NCBI RefSeq assembly: GCF_903970965.1
Contig: NZ_CAJCKW010000013.1
Span: 1 to 64,000 of the forward strand
Source of the DNA: Aureimonas sp. ME7
GTDB taxonomy: Bacteria > Pseudomonadota > Alphaproteobacteria > Rhizobiales > Rhizobiaceae
Length of the DNA: 64,000 bases
Reading direction: 5' to 3'
Shown: positions 54,661-63,989 of the stretch, piece after piece
How the letters are laid out: every line of letters starts with the position of its first letter
How positions within the stretch are numbered: position 1 is the first letter of the stretch
Position numbers and translations under genes: made by a program
The notes under the pieces: model-generated
Database searches by the model: none
Seen by the model: the letters and a program-made list of their open reading frames with translations, nothing else
What the model was told of the DNA's origin: nothing

Positions 54661-54688
54661 GGCCGCCCCGCGCAAGGGCGGGACGGCC
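54661..54688 (-). terminator. Intra-operon hairpin between apnO and apsD
   Basis: GGCCG-C-CCCGC ... GCGGG-A-CGGCC (54661-54688), followed on the minus strand by CTTTCCCGTTTTC. It sits in a 75-bp gap and may partly terminate transcription or stabilise the upstream mRNA. Confidence 0.6.
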
Positions 54689-54709
54689 GTCATGGGGATA
54701 CTGAAGCGA

Positions 54710-55537
54710 TCAGGTGATGCGCTGGATCGAGGCGGCGAGCTCGTCGGCCTCGAAGACGCGCTTCCAGTCGTCGCGCATCAGCATCGGCTTGCCGAACTCG
54801 ATCGCCTTGTTGCAGGCGTCGGAGAAGACGCCCGGCGTTTCCTCGAAGATCACGGCGCCCAAGACGTTCATGTGGCCGAGCAGGAAGTCGCGCGCGGCTT
54901 CCTTGGGCACGCCGCGACGCACCACCTCGTCCATCGCCTCGCGCATGACGACGAGAAGGCTAGCGCAGACGGTTTCCGACAGGCCGGGCTCGAGCAGCGC
55001 CATCTGCTCGACGGTGACGCGGTGTGAGCGCATCACCGGCGCCCAGATCACCTTGGCGACCTCTTCGCCGAGCGCATAGTGCTCCTCGGGACCCTGCATC
55101 AGGGCGGAGGTGATGTGCTGCTTGGCCGCGATGCCGCCGAAGAAGTCGCGCTTGGCGGCCGGGTCGGTCTCGTCGTTGAAGATCGGCGGATGGCAGGGAT
55201 GGGTGACGAAGTAGGTGAGATCCGAGCGGTCCGGCAGGTGGCCGGCAAACGGCGCGGCGGCATCCAGGACGACGACGATCGTGCCGGGCTTGAGCTGAGC
55301 CTCGATGCCCGCCGCCACCTTGCCGATGGCGGTGTCGGGCACGGCGAGGATCACCACTTCGGCGCCCTCGAGCGCCTGATCCTGGGGCACGCAGTCGAAG
55401 CCGAGGCCCGACTTCAGGCGCTCGCGGCCGGCCTCGGACAGCTCGACGTGGCGCACGTCGAAGCGCGATCCCTTGAAGTTGCTGGCGAGCCGGTAGCCCA
55501 TCTTGCCGCCGGCGCCGAAGAGCGCGATCGATGTCAT
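54710..55537 (-). CDS. apnO: D-apionate oxidoisomerase ApnO
   Basis: 275 aa from ATG 55535-55537 (TSIALFGAGGKMGYRLASNF), which gives the GxGGxMG Rossmann motif. It then follows the 6-phosphogluconate/hydroxyacid dehydrogenase layout (AVPDTAIGKVAAGIEAQLKPG, then an all-helical C-terminal part). In apiose pathways this enzyme oxidises D-apionate with migration of the hydroxymethyl group to 3-oxo-isoapionate. It lies 26 bp downstream of the permease gene. Confidence 0.83.
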   Translation of the reverse strand: MTSIALFGAGGKMGYRLASNFKGSRFDVRHVELSEAGRERLKSGLGFDCVPQDQALEGAEVVILAVPDTAIGKVAAGIEAQLKPGTIVVVLDAAAPFAGHLPDRSDLTYFVTHPCHPPIFNDETDPAAKRDFFGGIAAKQHITSALMQGPEEHYALGEEVAKVIWAPVMRSHRVTVEQMALLEPGLSETVCASLLVVMREAMDEVVRRGVPKEAARDFLLGHMNVLGAVIFEETPGVFSDACNKAIEFGKPMLMRDDWKRVFEADELAASIQRIT

Positions 55538-55563
55538 GGGAGGTCCTTTCGGGGTGTTGGCGT

Positions 55564-56631
55564 TCAGCGGCCGAGGGCCGCCTGGCGCTGGAGAGCGATG
55601 CGCTGCTGAAGGCGCTGCTGGAACTGGTCGACCACCACGGCCGCGATGATCACGAGGCCCTTGATGACGGTCTGCCAGAAGGAGGAGACGCCCATCATCA
55701 CGAGGCCGTCCGACAGGATGCCGATCACGAAGGCGCCGACGATCGTGCCCCCGATCCGGCCCCGGCCGCCCGACATCGACGTGCCGCCGAGAACGGCTGC
55801 CGCGATGGCGTTGAGCTCGAAGGTCTCGCCGGTCGCCGGATGCGAGGCGACGAGCTGCGACGACACGATGAGGCCGACGATCGCCGCACAGAAGCCGGAG
55901 AACATGTAGACGAACATCTTCGTCCGGTTGACGCGAAGACCCGACAGGGCGGCCGCGCGCTCGTTGCCGCCGACCGCGTAGATCGAGCGGCCGAGCGGCG
56001 TGCGCGCCGCGAGATAGGCCGCGCCGAGGCCGACGATGACGAGGATCCAGATCGACACGGGAACGCCGATCACCGAGCCCGCCCCGATCCAGGGGAAGCT
56101 TTGCGTTCCCCATTCGGCCGAGCCGCGAAGGTTCGGGAAGGTCGCCCCGCCCGACGACAGGAGCGCGAGGCCGCGCGCCACGTAGAGCGTGCCGAGCGTG
56201 GCGATGAAGGGCGCGACGTTGAGGCGCGTGATCAGGAGCCCGTTGACGACGCCGACGAGAACGCCGACGGCGAGCGTGATGAGGACGATCTCGGCCGTGT
56301 TGAAGAACACGGTGTAGCCGAGAAGGTCGATCGCCACGCCGTTGAGGACGAGATAGCCCGCCACCATGCCGGTGAGGCCGACGATGGAGCCGACCGACAG
56401 GTCGATGCCGCCGGTGATGATGACGAAGGTCATGCCGATCGCCAGGAACGCGTTCAGCGCCACGTGCTCGGACATGATGATGAGGTTCGCCGTCGACAGG
56501 AAGTTCGGCGCGGCGAAGGAGAAGAACGCCACCACCGCGATCAGGGCGATGAAGGTGCGCGCCTTGAGGAGGAGAAGCGTCAGCGAAACGTCGGAACCGG
56601 CGCTGGGGCTCGCGGACTGGGTGGCGGTCAT
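55564..56631 (-). CDS. Sugar ABC transporter permease (RbsC/AraH type)
   Basis: 355 aa, about eight to ten membrane helices. GGIDLSVGSIVGLTG is the BPD_transp_2 signature, and RSIYAVGGNERAAALSGLRV follows as in RbsC. ATG 56629-56631 overlaps the ATPase stop (56628). It forms the channel of the probable D-apiose importer. Confidence 0.95.
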   Translation of the reverse strand: MTATQSASPSAGSDVSLTLLLLKARTFIALIAVVAFFSFAAPNFLSTANLIIMSEHVALNAFLAIGMTFVIITGGIDLSVGSIVGLTGMVAGYLVLNGVAIDLLGYTVFFNTAEIVLITLAVGVLVGVVNGLLITRLNVAPFIATLGTLYVARGLALLSSGGATFPNLRGSAEWGTQSFPWIGAGSVIGVPVSIWILVIVGLGAAYLAARTPLGRSIYAVGGNERAAALSGLRVNRTKMFVYMFSGFCAAIVGLIVSSQLVASHPATGETFELNAIAAAVLGGTSMSGGRGRIGGTIVGAFVIGILSDGLVMMGVSSFWQTVIKGLVIIAAVVVDQFQQRLQQRIALQRQAALGR

Positions 56632-58178
56632 CGGCTGAGCTCCGAAGCGGTGGAGGGGGCGGTCGGGCGGATGTGGCCGGCGGCAGACAGGGCGACGATC
56701 TCGGGTTCGTCGGTCTCGGCGCGCAGCCGCTCGCCGGTGACGCGCCCGTTGGACATGACGACGATGCGGTCCGACAGCTCCATCACCTCCTCGAGGTCGG
56801 AGGTGACGAAGAGGATGCCGAGCCCTTGCGCGGCCAGTTCGCGCATGACGCGGAACACCTCGGCTTTGGCGCCGATGTCGATGCCCCGGCTCGGCTCGTC
56901 CATCAGAAGCACCTTCGGCCCCGTCATCAGCGCCTTGCCGATGACGATCTTCTGCTGGTTGCCGCCCGACAGCGACGACACCGGGTTGTCGATCCCCGCG
57001 ACCTTGACCGCGAGGCGCTTGACGTAGTCGCGCACCGACGCCCGTTCGGCACCCACGTCGAGATGGAAGAGCTTCGTGAAGGACGAAAGGCTCGACATCG
57101 TCATATTCTCGGCGACCGAGAGGATCTGCACGAGGCCTTCGGCCTTCCGGTCCTCCGGGATCAGCGCGATGCCGCGCTTGATGCGGCCATGGATCGAGCG
57201 GTCGGTGAGTTCCTGACCGGCGAGCGTGACGCGGCCCGTGGCACCGTCCGCCCGGCCCATGATGCAGTCGAAGAGCTCGGTGCGCCCGGCGCCCATCAAC
57301 CCGTAGATGCCGACGATCTCGCCCGCCTTGAGCGTCAGAGACACGTGGTCCACCGTGAAGCCGCCGCCTTTGCGCGGCAGCGTCATGTCCTCGACGGAGA
57401 GGATTTCCGGCCCGTAGTCGTGATGCAGCGTCTTGGCGAAGTCCTTGGACGAGGAGCCGATCATGGCGCGCACGATCCAGGGCACGTCGACATCGGCCAT
57501 GCCTTGAGCGCCGGTGATGCGCCCGTCGCGAAGCACCGTGATGTAGTCGCCGATGCGCACCAGCTCTTCCAGGCGGTGCGAGATGTAGACGATCGCGACC
57601 CCTTGCGCCTTCAGCTCGCGAATCACGCCGAACAGGATCTCGACTTCGGTGGCCGAAAGCGCGGAGGTCGGCTCGTCGAGGATCAGGATGCGCGCGTCCT
57701 GCGCCAAGGCCTTGGCGATCTCGACGATCTGCTGCTCGCCGATGCGAAGGTCCCCGACCGGCGTATCGGGCGCGTTGGCGTGTTCGAGACGCTTGAGAAG
57801 CGCGCGCGCCGACGTGTTCTGCGCCTTGGCGTCGATGTCGACGAAGCCGCGCGTCTTTTCCCGGCCGATGAAGATGTTCTCGGCGATCGTCATGTTCGGG
57901 AAGAGGTTGAGCTCCTGGAAGACGATGCCGATGCCGTGCTTCGAGGCCGTCGCCGTGTCGGGCAGCGACACCGGCTGACCGTCGAGGATGACCTCGCCCG
58001 TGGTCGGCTGCTCGACGCCGGCGATGATCTTCATCAACGTGGACTTGCCGGCCCCGTTCTCGCCGACAAGGACGTTGACGGCGCCTTTGCGCACGTCGAA
58101 GTCGACGCCCTTGAGCGCCTGCGTGCCCGGATAGACCTTGGTCGCGTTGCGGACGCTGAGGACGATCTCGTGGCTCAA
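56628..58178 (-). CDS. Sugar ABC transporter ATPase with two nucleotide-binding domains (RbsA type)
   Basis: 516 aa. First domain: GENGAGKSTLMK (Walker A), RIGEQQIVEIAKAL, LILDEPTSAL. Second: GLMGAGRTELFD, LSGGNQQKIVIGKAL, LLMDEPSRGID. The degenerate second P-loop is normal for this family. Start is TTG 58176-58178 with GGGAG upstream; it overlaps the DUF2291 stop. Carbohydrate uptake class 2 (CUT2). Confidence 0.95.
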   Translation of the reverse strand: MSHEIVLSVRNATKVYPGTQALKGVDFDVRKGAVNVLVGENGAGKSTLMKIIAGVEQPTTGEVILDGQPVSLPDTATASKHGIGIVFQELNLFPNMTIAENIFIGREKTRGFVDIDAKAQNTSARALLKRLEHANAPDTPVGDLRIGEQQIVEIAKALAQDARILILDEPTSALSATEVEILFGVIRELKAQGVAIVYISHRLEELVRIGDYITVLRDGRITGAQGMADVDVPWIVRAMIGSSSKDFAKTLHHDYGPEILSVEDMTLPRKGGGFTVDHVSLTLKAGEIVGIYGLMGAGRTELFDCIMGRADGATGRVTLAGQELTDRSIHGRIKRGIALIPEDRKAEGLVQILSVAENMTMSSLSSFTKLFHLDVGAERASVRDYVKRLAVKVAGIDNPVSSLSGGNQQKIVIGKALMTGPKVLLMDEPSRGIDIGAKAEVFRVMRELAAQGLGILFVTSDLEEVMELSDRIVVMSNGRVTGERLRAETDEPEIVALSAAGHIRPTAPSTASELSR

Positions 58179-58816
58179 CTGCCCGCTCCCAGCTTCACGG
58201 AAACCGGCGTCACCAGGACCTTGTCGGACGCGCCGCGAAGGGTGAAGACGCCGACGACCTCGACGGGCGAGCCGACGAGCTTGTCGCGCGGCAAGTCCTT
58301 CAGCGCCCGCTCGAAGGCCTGCGTGTTGAAGGCCTTGGCGACTTCGGCATATTCGATCTGGTTGGCATAGCTCGTGAACGAGACGAAGGGCAGGACGTCG
58401 CGGATCGAGGTGCCCTTGATCACGGGGCCGAGCTGCAACGTCGCGTCGCTCTTGCCGTCGCCGTCCGTGTCCACCTCGGCGGTGGCCGCGCGCGACTGGG
58501 TGTTGGCCTCGACGATCGTGCCGGTCACCACGACGGGGAAGTTCCAGGGCGCGCCTTCGGGCACCTCGCGGTAGCCGAAGGTCTTGCCGGCCGCATCGAG
58601 CCCGCCGGCAACCGCGGCCTTGATCTCGGCGAGGGGCTTGGCCTTCTGCGTGAAGTAGGGAAGCACTTCCCCATCCCAGCGTCCGGCGATGTCGGAGCCG
58701 GCGGCGGGCTTGGCGGATGCCTGCGCCCGCGCGGCGAGCTCGGCGGTTTCCACAAACTTGCAGCCGGAAAGGGCGCTGGCGGCGCAAAGCACGGCGAACA
58801 TCAGAATACGGGTCAT
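58175..58816 (-). CDS. DUF2291 periplasmic lipoprotein in the sugar-import operon
   Basis: 213 aa, ATG 58814-58816. Lipobox ALSGC (near residues 15-19). The rest matches DUF2291 proteins that lie between binding protein and ATPase genes of CUT2 sugar operons: KFVETAELAARAQAS, then ending in VTGTIVEANTQSRAATAEV and DTDGDGKSDATLQLGPVIKG. Its stop overlaps the ATPase start by 4 bases. Function unknown; it may help sugar capture or channel gating. Confidence 0.82.
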   Translation of the reverse strand: MTRILMFAVLCAASALSGCKFVETAELAARAQASAKPAAGSDIAGRWDGEVLPYFTQKAKPLAEIKAAVAGGLDAAGKTFGYREVPEGAPWNFPVVVTGTIVEANTQSRAATAEVDTDGDGKSDATLQLGPVIKGTSIRDVLPFVSFTSYANQIEYAEVAKAFNTQAFERALKDLPRDKLVGSPVEVVGVFTLRGASDKVLVTPVSVKLGAGS

Positions 58817-58886
58817 CGCAGCCTCGAAAAACGGCGCGGAACTTCGGCCTCGGGCGCCGGACGGGCGGCTTGGCCGGAACGGGAAA

Positions 58887-58909
58887 GGGCGGCGCTCGTC
58901 GCGCCGCCC
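58887..58909 (-). terminator. Intra-operon hairpin after the binding-protein gene
   Basis: Perfect 9-bp stem GGGCGGCGC / GCGCCGCCC, 5-base loop, followed on the minus strand by TTTCCCG. Placed between the binding-protein and DUF2291 genes, where ABC operons often reduce read-through so that the binding protein is made in excess. Confidence 0.65.
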
Positions 58910-58926
58910 GTATCGAATGGTTCGGA

Positions 58927-59907
<981 letters not shown>

Positions 59908-59987
59908 TCAGCGCCTGCCCGAACTCCCGTCGGGCAACCCACGTCACGATCCGGAAGGAGACCTTGCACGCCCGGTGAACCTCGTCA

Positions 59988-60010
59988 ACTGGTATGACGA
60001 GTTAACCGGT
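59988..60010. promoter_or_regulatory. Second GntR-type operator candidate, before the sugar-import operon
   Basis: CTGGTATG-ACGAG-TTAACCGG (59989-60009) has the same 21-bp geometry as the perfect site at 50892 and the left half differs by one base. It lies about 120 bp before the binding-protein start. Confidence 0.55.
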
Positions 60011-60022
60011 GGATACGGGGCG

Positions 60023-60235
60023 TCAGGAACCGTCCAGGGTGAAGCCGATCTTGAGCGTCACCTGGTAGTGGCCGACCTTGCCGTTCTCGACATGGCCGCG
60101 CGTTTCGACGACTTCGAACCAGCGCACCTTGTGCAGCGATGCGGCGGCATCCGCGAGCGCGTTCTCGATGGCCTTTTCGATCGAATCCGGTGACGATCCG
60201 ACGATCTCGATCAGCTTGTAGGTATGCTCCGACAT
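60023..60235 (-). CDS. Dodecin (flavin-binding protein)
   Basis: 70 aa, single small fold. HTYKLIEIVGSSPDSIEKAI, HKVRWFEVVETRGHVENGKV and YQVTLKIGFTL are the complete dodecin pattern; the Trp in VRWFEV stacks on the flavin. Dodecins form hollow dodecamers that store riboflavin, FMN or lumichrome. A monocistron on the minus strand. Confidence 0.95.
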   Translation of the reverse strand: MSEHTYKLIEIVGSSPDSIEKAIENALADAAASLHKVRWFEVVETRGHVENGKVGHYQVTLKIGFTLDGS

Positions 60236-60366
60236 GCGTGTCCTCGTGTTGGCGATAGGGGGCCGCAGCCGAGACTGGGCGCTTCGGCACGCCCTTTGCT
60301 CGGATGCTTTCGACCGACATACCGGTAGCTAACGCACCGCTTCGATGAGTGAAGTATGAGATGGCC

Positions 60367-60395
60367 AATATGTCTACTACATAAGTATACATATT
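60367..60395. promoter_or_regulatory. AT-rich inverted repeat
   Basis: AATATGT (60367-60373), 15-base spacer, ACATATT (60389-60395). It overlaps the AT-richest part of the region and may be an operator or part of a promoter. Confidence 0.4.
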
Positions 60396-60527
60396 ACCTT
60401 GGGTTTGAAATTCTCACACGACCTCCGACCAGCGAAAGCGTGGTCAACGATCAAGGGTCGCCTTTTCTCCCGTCCTTCTGCGCCATCCCAGCCCGCGACA
60501 ATTTCCATTCGCATCTTGCAAACCGTT

Positions 60528-60554
60528 CGCAAGTGCATAATTCTCGCAACTGCA
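60528..60554 (+). promoter_or_regulatory. Two direct repeats, candidate metal-responsive operator of sitA
   Basis: CGCAAGTGCA (60528-60537) and CGCAACTGCA (60545-60554), 17 bp apart, immediately before the sitA Shine-Dalgarno. A TTGCAAACC-like sequence lies just upstream (60517-60524). The TGCA/GCAA-rich composition is like Fur-family (Mur) sites of alphaproteobacterial sit genes. Confidence 0.5.
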
Positions 60555-60575
60555 AATCAGTTTCAGGAGAAACTT

Positions 60576-61472
60576 GTGCGGTTCAGGCGTCTATCCCTCC
60601 TCCCCTTGCTTGCGATGATCGGGGTGGTTGCCGCCTCTCCCGCCTGGGCCGCCGAGAAGCTCAAGGTCGCCACCACCTTCACGGTGCTGGCCGATATGGC
60701 GCGCAACGTGGCCGGCGATGCCGCCGAGGTCGTCTCCGTCACCAAGCCGGGCGCCGAGATCCACAACTACCAGCCGACCCCGCGCGATCTCTTGTCGATC
60801 CGGGACGCCGATCTCGTCCTGTGGAACGGGCTCGGGCTCGAGCTCTGGTTCGAGCGCTTCTTCGCGCAACTGGGAGACAAGCCATCCGCCGTCCTGACGA
60901 AGGGTATCGAACCCATCCCGATCGGTGAGGGGCCCTACGAGGGCAAGCCAAATCCGCATGCCTGGATGTCGCCAAAGAACGCGCTCGTCTACGTCGACAA
61001 CATCCGCGACGCCCTGAGCGCCCAGGATCCGGCCAATGCGGGAACCTACGCCGCCAATGCGGGCCGCTACAAGGGCGAGATCATGGCCTCCGTCGAGCCG
61101 CTGCGCGCGGCGCTCGCGAACCTTCCGGCTGACCATCGCTGGCTCGTCACCAGCGAGGGCGCTTTCAGCTACATGGCGCGCGACTTCGGCCTCAAGGAAC
61201 TCTACCTTTGGCCGATCAACGCCGATGCGCAAGGAACGCCCCAGCAGGTCCGCCGCGTGATCGATACGGTGAAGGCCGACGCCATTCCGGTCGTGTTCTC
61301 CGAAAGCACCGTATCGCCCGATCCGGCGATGCAAGTCGCCCGCGAGACCGGCGCGCGCTACGGCGGCGTTCTTTATGTCGATTCCTTGAGCGAGGAGGGC
61401 GGGCCGGTGCCGACCTATCTCGACCTCCTGCGCGTGACGACGCAGACGATCGCCGCGGGGTTCGGGTCGTGA
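60576..61472 (+). CDS. sitA: SitA, periplasmic manganese/iron-binding protein
   Basis: 298 aa. Start GTG 60576 after AGGAGA (frame upstream is non-coding). Signal peptide 1-25 (LPLLAMIGVVAASPAWA). Cluster 9 metal-binding features: AEIHNYQPTPRD (His ligand), NPHAWMSPKNALVYVDNI (His ligand), TSEGAFSYMARDFGLKELYL (Glu ligand). Its stop overlaps the sitB start. Confidence 0.93.
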   Translation: MRFRRLSLLPLLAMIGVVAASPAWAAEKLKVATTFTVLADMARNVAGDAAEVVSVTKPGAEIHNYQPTPRDLLSIRDADLVLWNGLGLELWFERFFAQLGDKPSAVLTKGIEPIPIGEGPYEGKPNPHAWMSPKNALVYVDNIRDALSAQDPANAGTYAANAGRYKGEIMASVEPLRAALANLPADHRWLVTSEGAFSYMARDFGLKELYLWPINADAQGTPQQVRRVIDTVKADAIPVVFSESTVSPDPAMQVARETGARYGGVLYVDSLSEEGGPVPTYLDLLRVTTQTIAAGFGS

Positions 61473-62266
61473 GCGCGCACGCAGGCATCGAGGCGACCGG
61501 CCTGACGGTGGTTTATCGCAACGGCCACACCGCGCTGCGCGATGCGAGCTTTCGCGTGCCCCGCGGCTCGATCACGGCGCTCGTCGGCGTCAACGGCGGG
61601 GGCAAGTCCACCTTGTTCAAGGCCGCGCTCGGCTTCGTTCCGGCGACCCATGGCCATGTCGCGATCCTCGGAAACCCGGTCGCGGAGGCACTGAAGCGCA
61701 ACCGCATCGCCTATGTCCCGCAAAGCGAGGAGATCGATTGGAACTTCCCCGTTCTCGTCGAGGACGTCGTGACCATGGGTCGCTACGGCCACATGGGCTG
61801 GCTGCGCAGGCCCAAGCGCGAGGACCGCGAGAAGGTCGATGCAGCGCTGTCGCGCGTCGGCATGGAGGCCTTCAAGCGGCGCCAGATCGGCGAGCTTTCG
61901 GGCGGCCAGAAGAAGCGGGTGTTCCTGGCCCGGGCGCTCGCCCAGGAGGCCGAGGTCATCCTTCTCGACGAGCCCTTCACCGGCGTCGACCTGCGTACGG
62001 AGGACGCGATCGTCGCTCTCCTCAAGGACCTTCGCGCGGACGGGCGCGCGATGCTGGTCTCGACCCACAACCTCGCCGCCGTGCCCACATTCTGCGACCG
62101 GGCGGTGCTCGTGAACCGGACGGTGCTGGCGAGCGGCCCGACGGCGGAGGTCTTCACATCGGCCAACCTGGAGCGCGCCTTCGGCGGGGTCCTTCGTGCC
62201 AGCCCGATCGTTCCGTCCGACGACCCCGGCGAGCCGGACTTCCAGCCGGTCGGAGCGCTCGCGTGA
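61469..62266 (+). CDS. sitB: SitB, ABC ATPase of the manganese/iron importer
   Basis: 265 aa, GTG 61469. Walker A GVNGGGKSTLFK, signature LSGGQKKRVFLARA, Walker B VILLDEPFTGVD, H-loop THN. Overlaps sitA (TGA) and sitC (GTGA) by 4 bases each. Confidence 0.95.
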   Translation: MSAHAGIEATGLTVVYRNGHTALRDASFRVPRGSITALVGVNGGGKSTLFKAALGFVPATHGHVAILGNPVAEALKRNRIAYVPQSEEIDWNFPVLVEDVVTMGRYGHMGWLRRPKREDREKVDAALSRVGMEAFKRRQIGELSGGQKKRVFLARALAQEAEVILLDEPFTGVDLRTEDAIVALLKDLRADGRAMLVSTHNLAAVPTFCDRAVLVNRTVLASGPTAEVFTSANLERAFGGVLRASPIVPSDDPGEPDFQPVGALA

Positions 62267-63126
62267 TCGCCGCCGCGCTGGAGCCCTTCTCCTACGACTA
62301 CATGACCAACGCGATCTGGGTCTCGACCCTCGTCGGCGGCGTCTGCGCCTTTCTGTCGGCCTTCGTGGTGCTGAAGGGCTGGTCGCTAATCGGCGACGCC
62401 CTGTCCCATTCCATCGTTCCGGGCGTCGCCGGCGCCTACATGCTGGGCCTGCCCTTCTCGATCGGCGCCTTCCTGTCGGGCGGTCTCGCCGCCGTCGCCA
62501 TTCTCCTGATCTCGCGCGTTTCGCGGCTGAAGGAGGATGTGGTGATCGGCCTGATCTTCACCACCTTCTTCGGCCTCGGCCTGTTCATGGTGTCCGTGTC
62601 GCCCGTGGCGGTGGATATCCAGGCCATCGTTCTCGGCAACATCCTGGCCGTGACGCCCGCCGACACGCTGCAACTCGTCCTGATCTCGGTGGTAACACTT
62701 GTCATCCTTCTCCTGTCCTGGCGAAGCCTGATGGCCGTGTTCTTCGACGAGGACCACGCCCGCACCCTCGGCCTGCGCCCGACGGCCCTGCGCATCCTGT
62801 TCTTCACGCTCCTCAGCGCCTCGACCGTCGCCGCCATGCAGACGGTCGGTGCCTTTCTCGTCGTCGCCGCCGTGGTGACGCCGGGCGCGACGGCCTATCT
62901 CCTGACCGATCGCTTCGGCCGGATGATCGCGCTGTCCGTCCTGATCGGGGCGCTGACGAGCTTTTTCGGCGCCTATTTCAGCTACTTCCTCGACGGGGCG
63001 ACGGGCGGCATCATCGTGCTTCTCCAGACCACGCTGTTTCTTCTCGCCTTCGTCTTCGCCCCGCGTCACGGGATCCTGGCTGCGCGCCGGCGCGCCGCTC
63101 GTACGCTGGAGGAGGCTACGGCATGA
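62263..63126 (+). CDS. sitC: SitC, permease of the manganese/iron importer
   Basis: 287 aa, GTG 62263. About eight membrane helices. GWSLIGDALSHSIVPGVAGA is the ABC-3 permease motif; VVTPGATAYLLTDRFGRMI follows near the end. Translationally coupled to sitB and sitD. Confidence 0.94.
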   Translation: MIAAALEPFSYDYMTNAIWVSTLVGGVCAFLSAFVVLKGWSLIGDALSHSIVPGVAGAYMLGLPFSIGAFLSGGLAAVAILLISRVSRLKEDVVIGLIFTTFFGLGLFMVSVSPVAVDIQAIVLGNILAVTPADTLQLVLISVVTLVILLLSWRSLMAVFFDEDHARTLGLRPTALRILFFTLLSASTVAAMQTVGAFLVVAAVVTPGATAYLLTDRFGRMIALSVLIGALTSFFGAYFSYFLDGATGGIIVLLQTTLFLLAFVFAPRHGILAARRRAARTLEEATA

Positions 63127-63989
63127 GCACCGAACTTCTCCTGTTCCCGTTCGAGGTCGATTTCATGCGCAACGCCTTTCTGGCGGGCGCGATGATCGCC
63201 GTGCCGTGCGCGCTCCTGTCCTGCTTCCTGGTGCTCAAAGGCTGGTCGCTGATGGGAGACGCGGTGTCCCACGCCGTTCTGCCGGGCATCGTCCTCAGCT
63301 ACATCGCCGGCCTGCCGCTGGCGCTCGGCGCTTTCGCCAGTGGCCTCCTCTGCGCGGCGGGTGCCGGGTTCCTGAAGAACAACAGCCGCATCCGGCAGGA
63401 CACGGCGATGGGCGTCGCCTTCGCCGGCATGTTCGCGCTCGGCCTCGTCCTCCACACCAAGGTGCGCACCGCGCTCCATCTCGACCACATCCTGTTCGGC
63501 GATCTTCTGGGGCTCGTGCCCGCCGATCTCTGGGAGATCGGGCTGATCGCGCTTCCCGTCGGCCTGTTCGTCGTCTTTTCCTGGCGGAGCCTCGTTCTTC
63601 ACAGCTTCGACGCTGTGCAGGCGCAGGTTTCAGGCCTGCCGGTCCGGCTTCTGCACTATGGACTCCTCGCGGCGCTTTCGGCGGCGATCGTCGCCTCGAT
63701 GCAGGCGGTCGGCATCATCCTCGTGGTGGCGCTCCTGATCGCGCCGGGGGCGACCGCCTTTCTTCTGACGCGCTCCTTCGGCGCGATGCTCCTCGTCGCC
63801 GTCCTCTTCGCGCTTCTGGCTTCTACGATCGGCATCTACCTGTCGTTCTTCCTCAACAGCGCCTCGGCGCCGACCGTGGTCCTGACGATGAGCGCGGGGT
63901 GGATCGCGGCGCTCCTCTTTGGCCGCAGGCCGCGCGCGGCCGATGCCACGGAACCCGCCGGGATTGTTCCCGGGCCCGCCTCCCGCTAA
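63123..63989 (+). CDS. sitD: SitD, second permease of the manganese/iron importer
   Basis: 288 aa, ATG 63123 overlapping sitC by 4 bases. Paralogue of SitC with GWSLMGDAVSHAVLPGIVLS and LIAPGATAFLLTRSFGAM. The operon has two different permease genes, as in sitABCD/yfeABCD. It ends 11 bp from the window edge. Confidence 0.94.
   Translation: MSTELLLFPFEVDFMRNAFLAGAMIAVPCALLSCFLVLKGWSLMGDAVSHAVLPGIVLSYIAGLPLALGAFASGLLCAAGAGFLKNNSRIRQDTAMGVAFAGMFALGLVLHTKVRTALHLDHILFGDLLGLVPADLWEIGLIALPVGLFVVFSWRSLVLHSFDAVQAQVSGLPVRLLHYGLLAALSAAIVASMQAVGIILVVALLIAPGATAFLLTRSFGAMLLVAVLFALLASTIGIYLSFFLNSASAPTVVLTMSAGWIAALLFGRRPRAADATEPAGIVPGPASR

Larger units (their letters stand above)
60236..60575. other. 340-bp AT-rich control region before sitABCD
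   Basis: Divergent promoters for dodecin (minus) and sit genes (plus). It contains an AT-rich stretch near 60367-60400 with a 7-bp inverted repeat and, near the sitA start, two direct copies of CGCAASTGCA. No gene. Confidence 0.55.

Noticed and set aside
55531-57027. A 498-codon plus-strand frame opposite the permease and ATPase
   Set aside because: Antisense of two ABC genes with all motifs on the minus strand; no family features in the plus frame.
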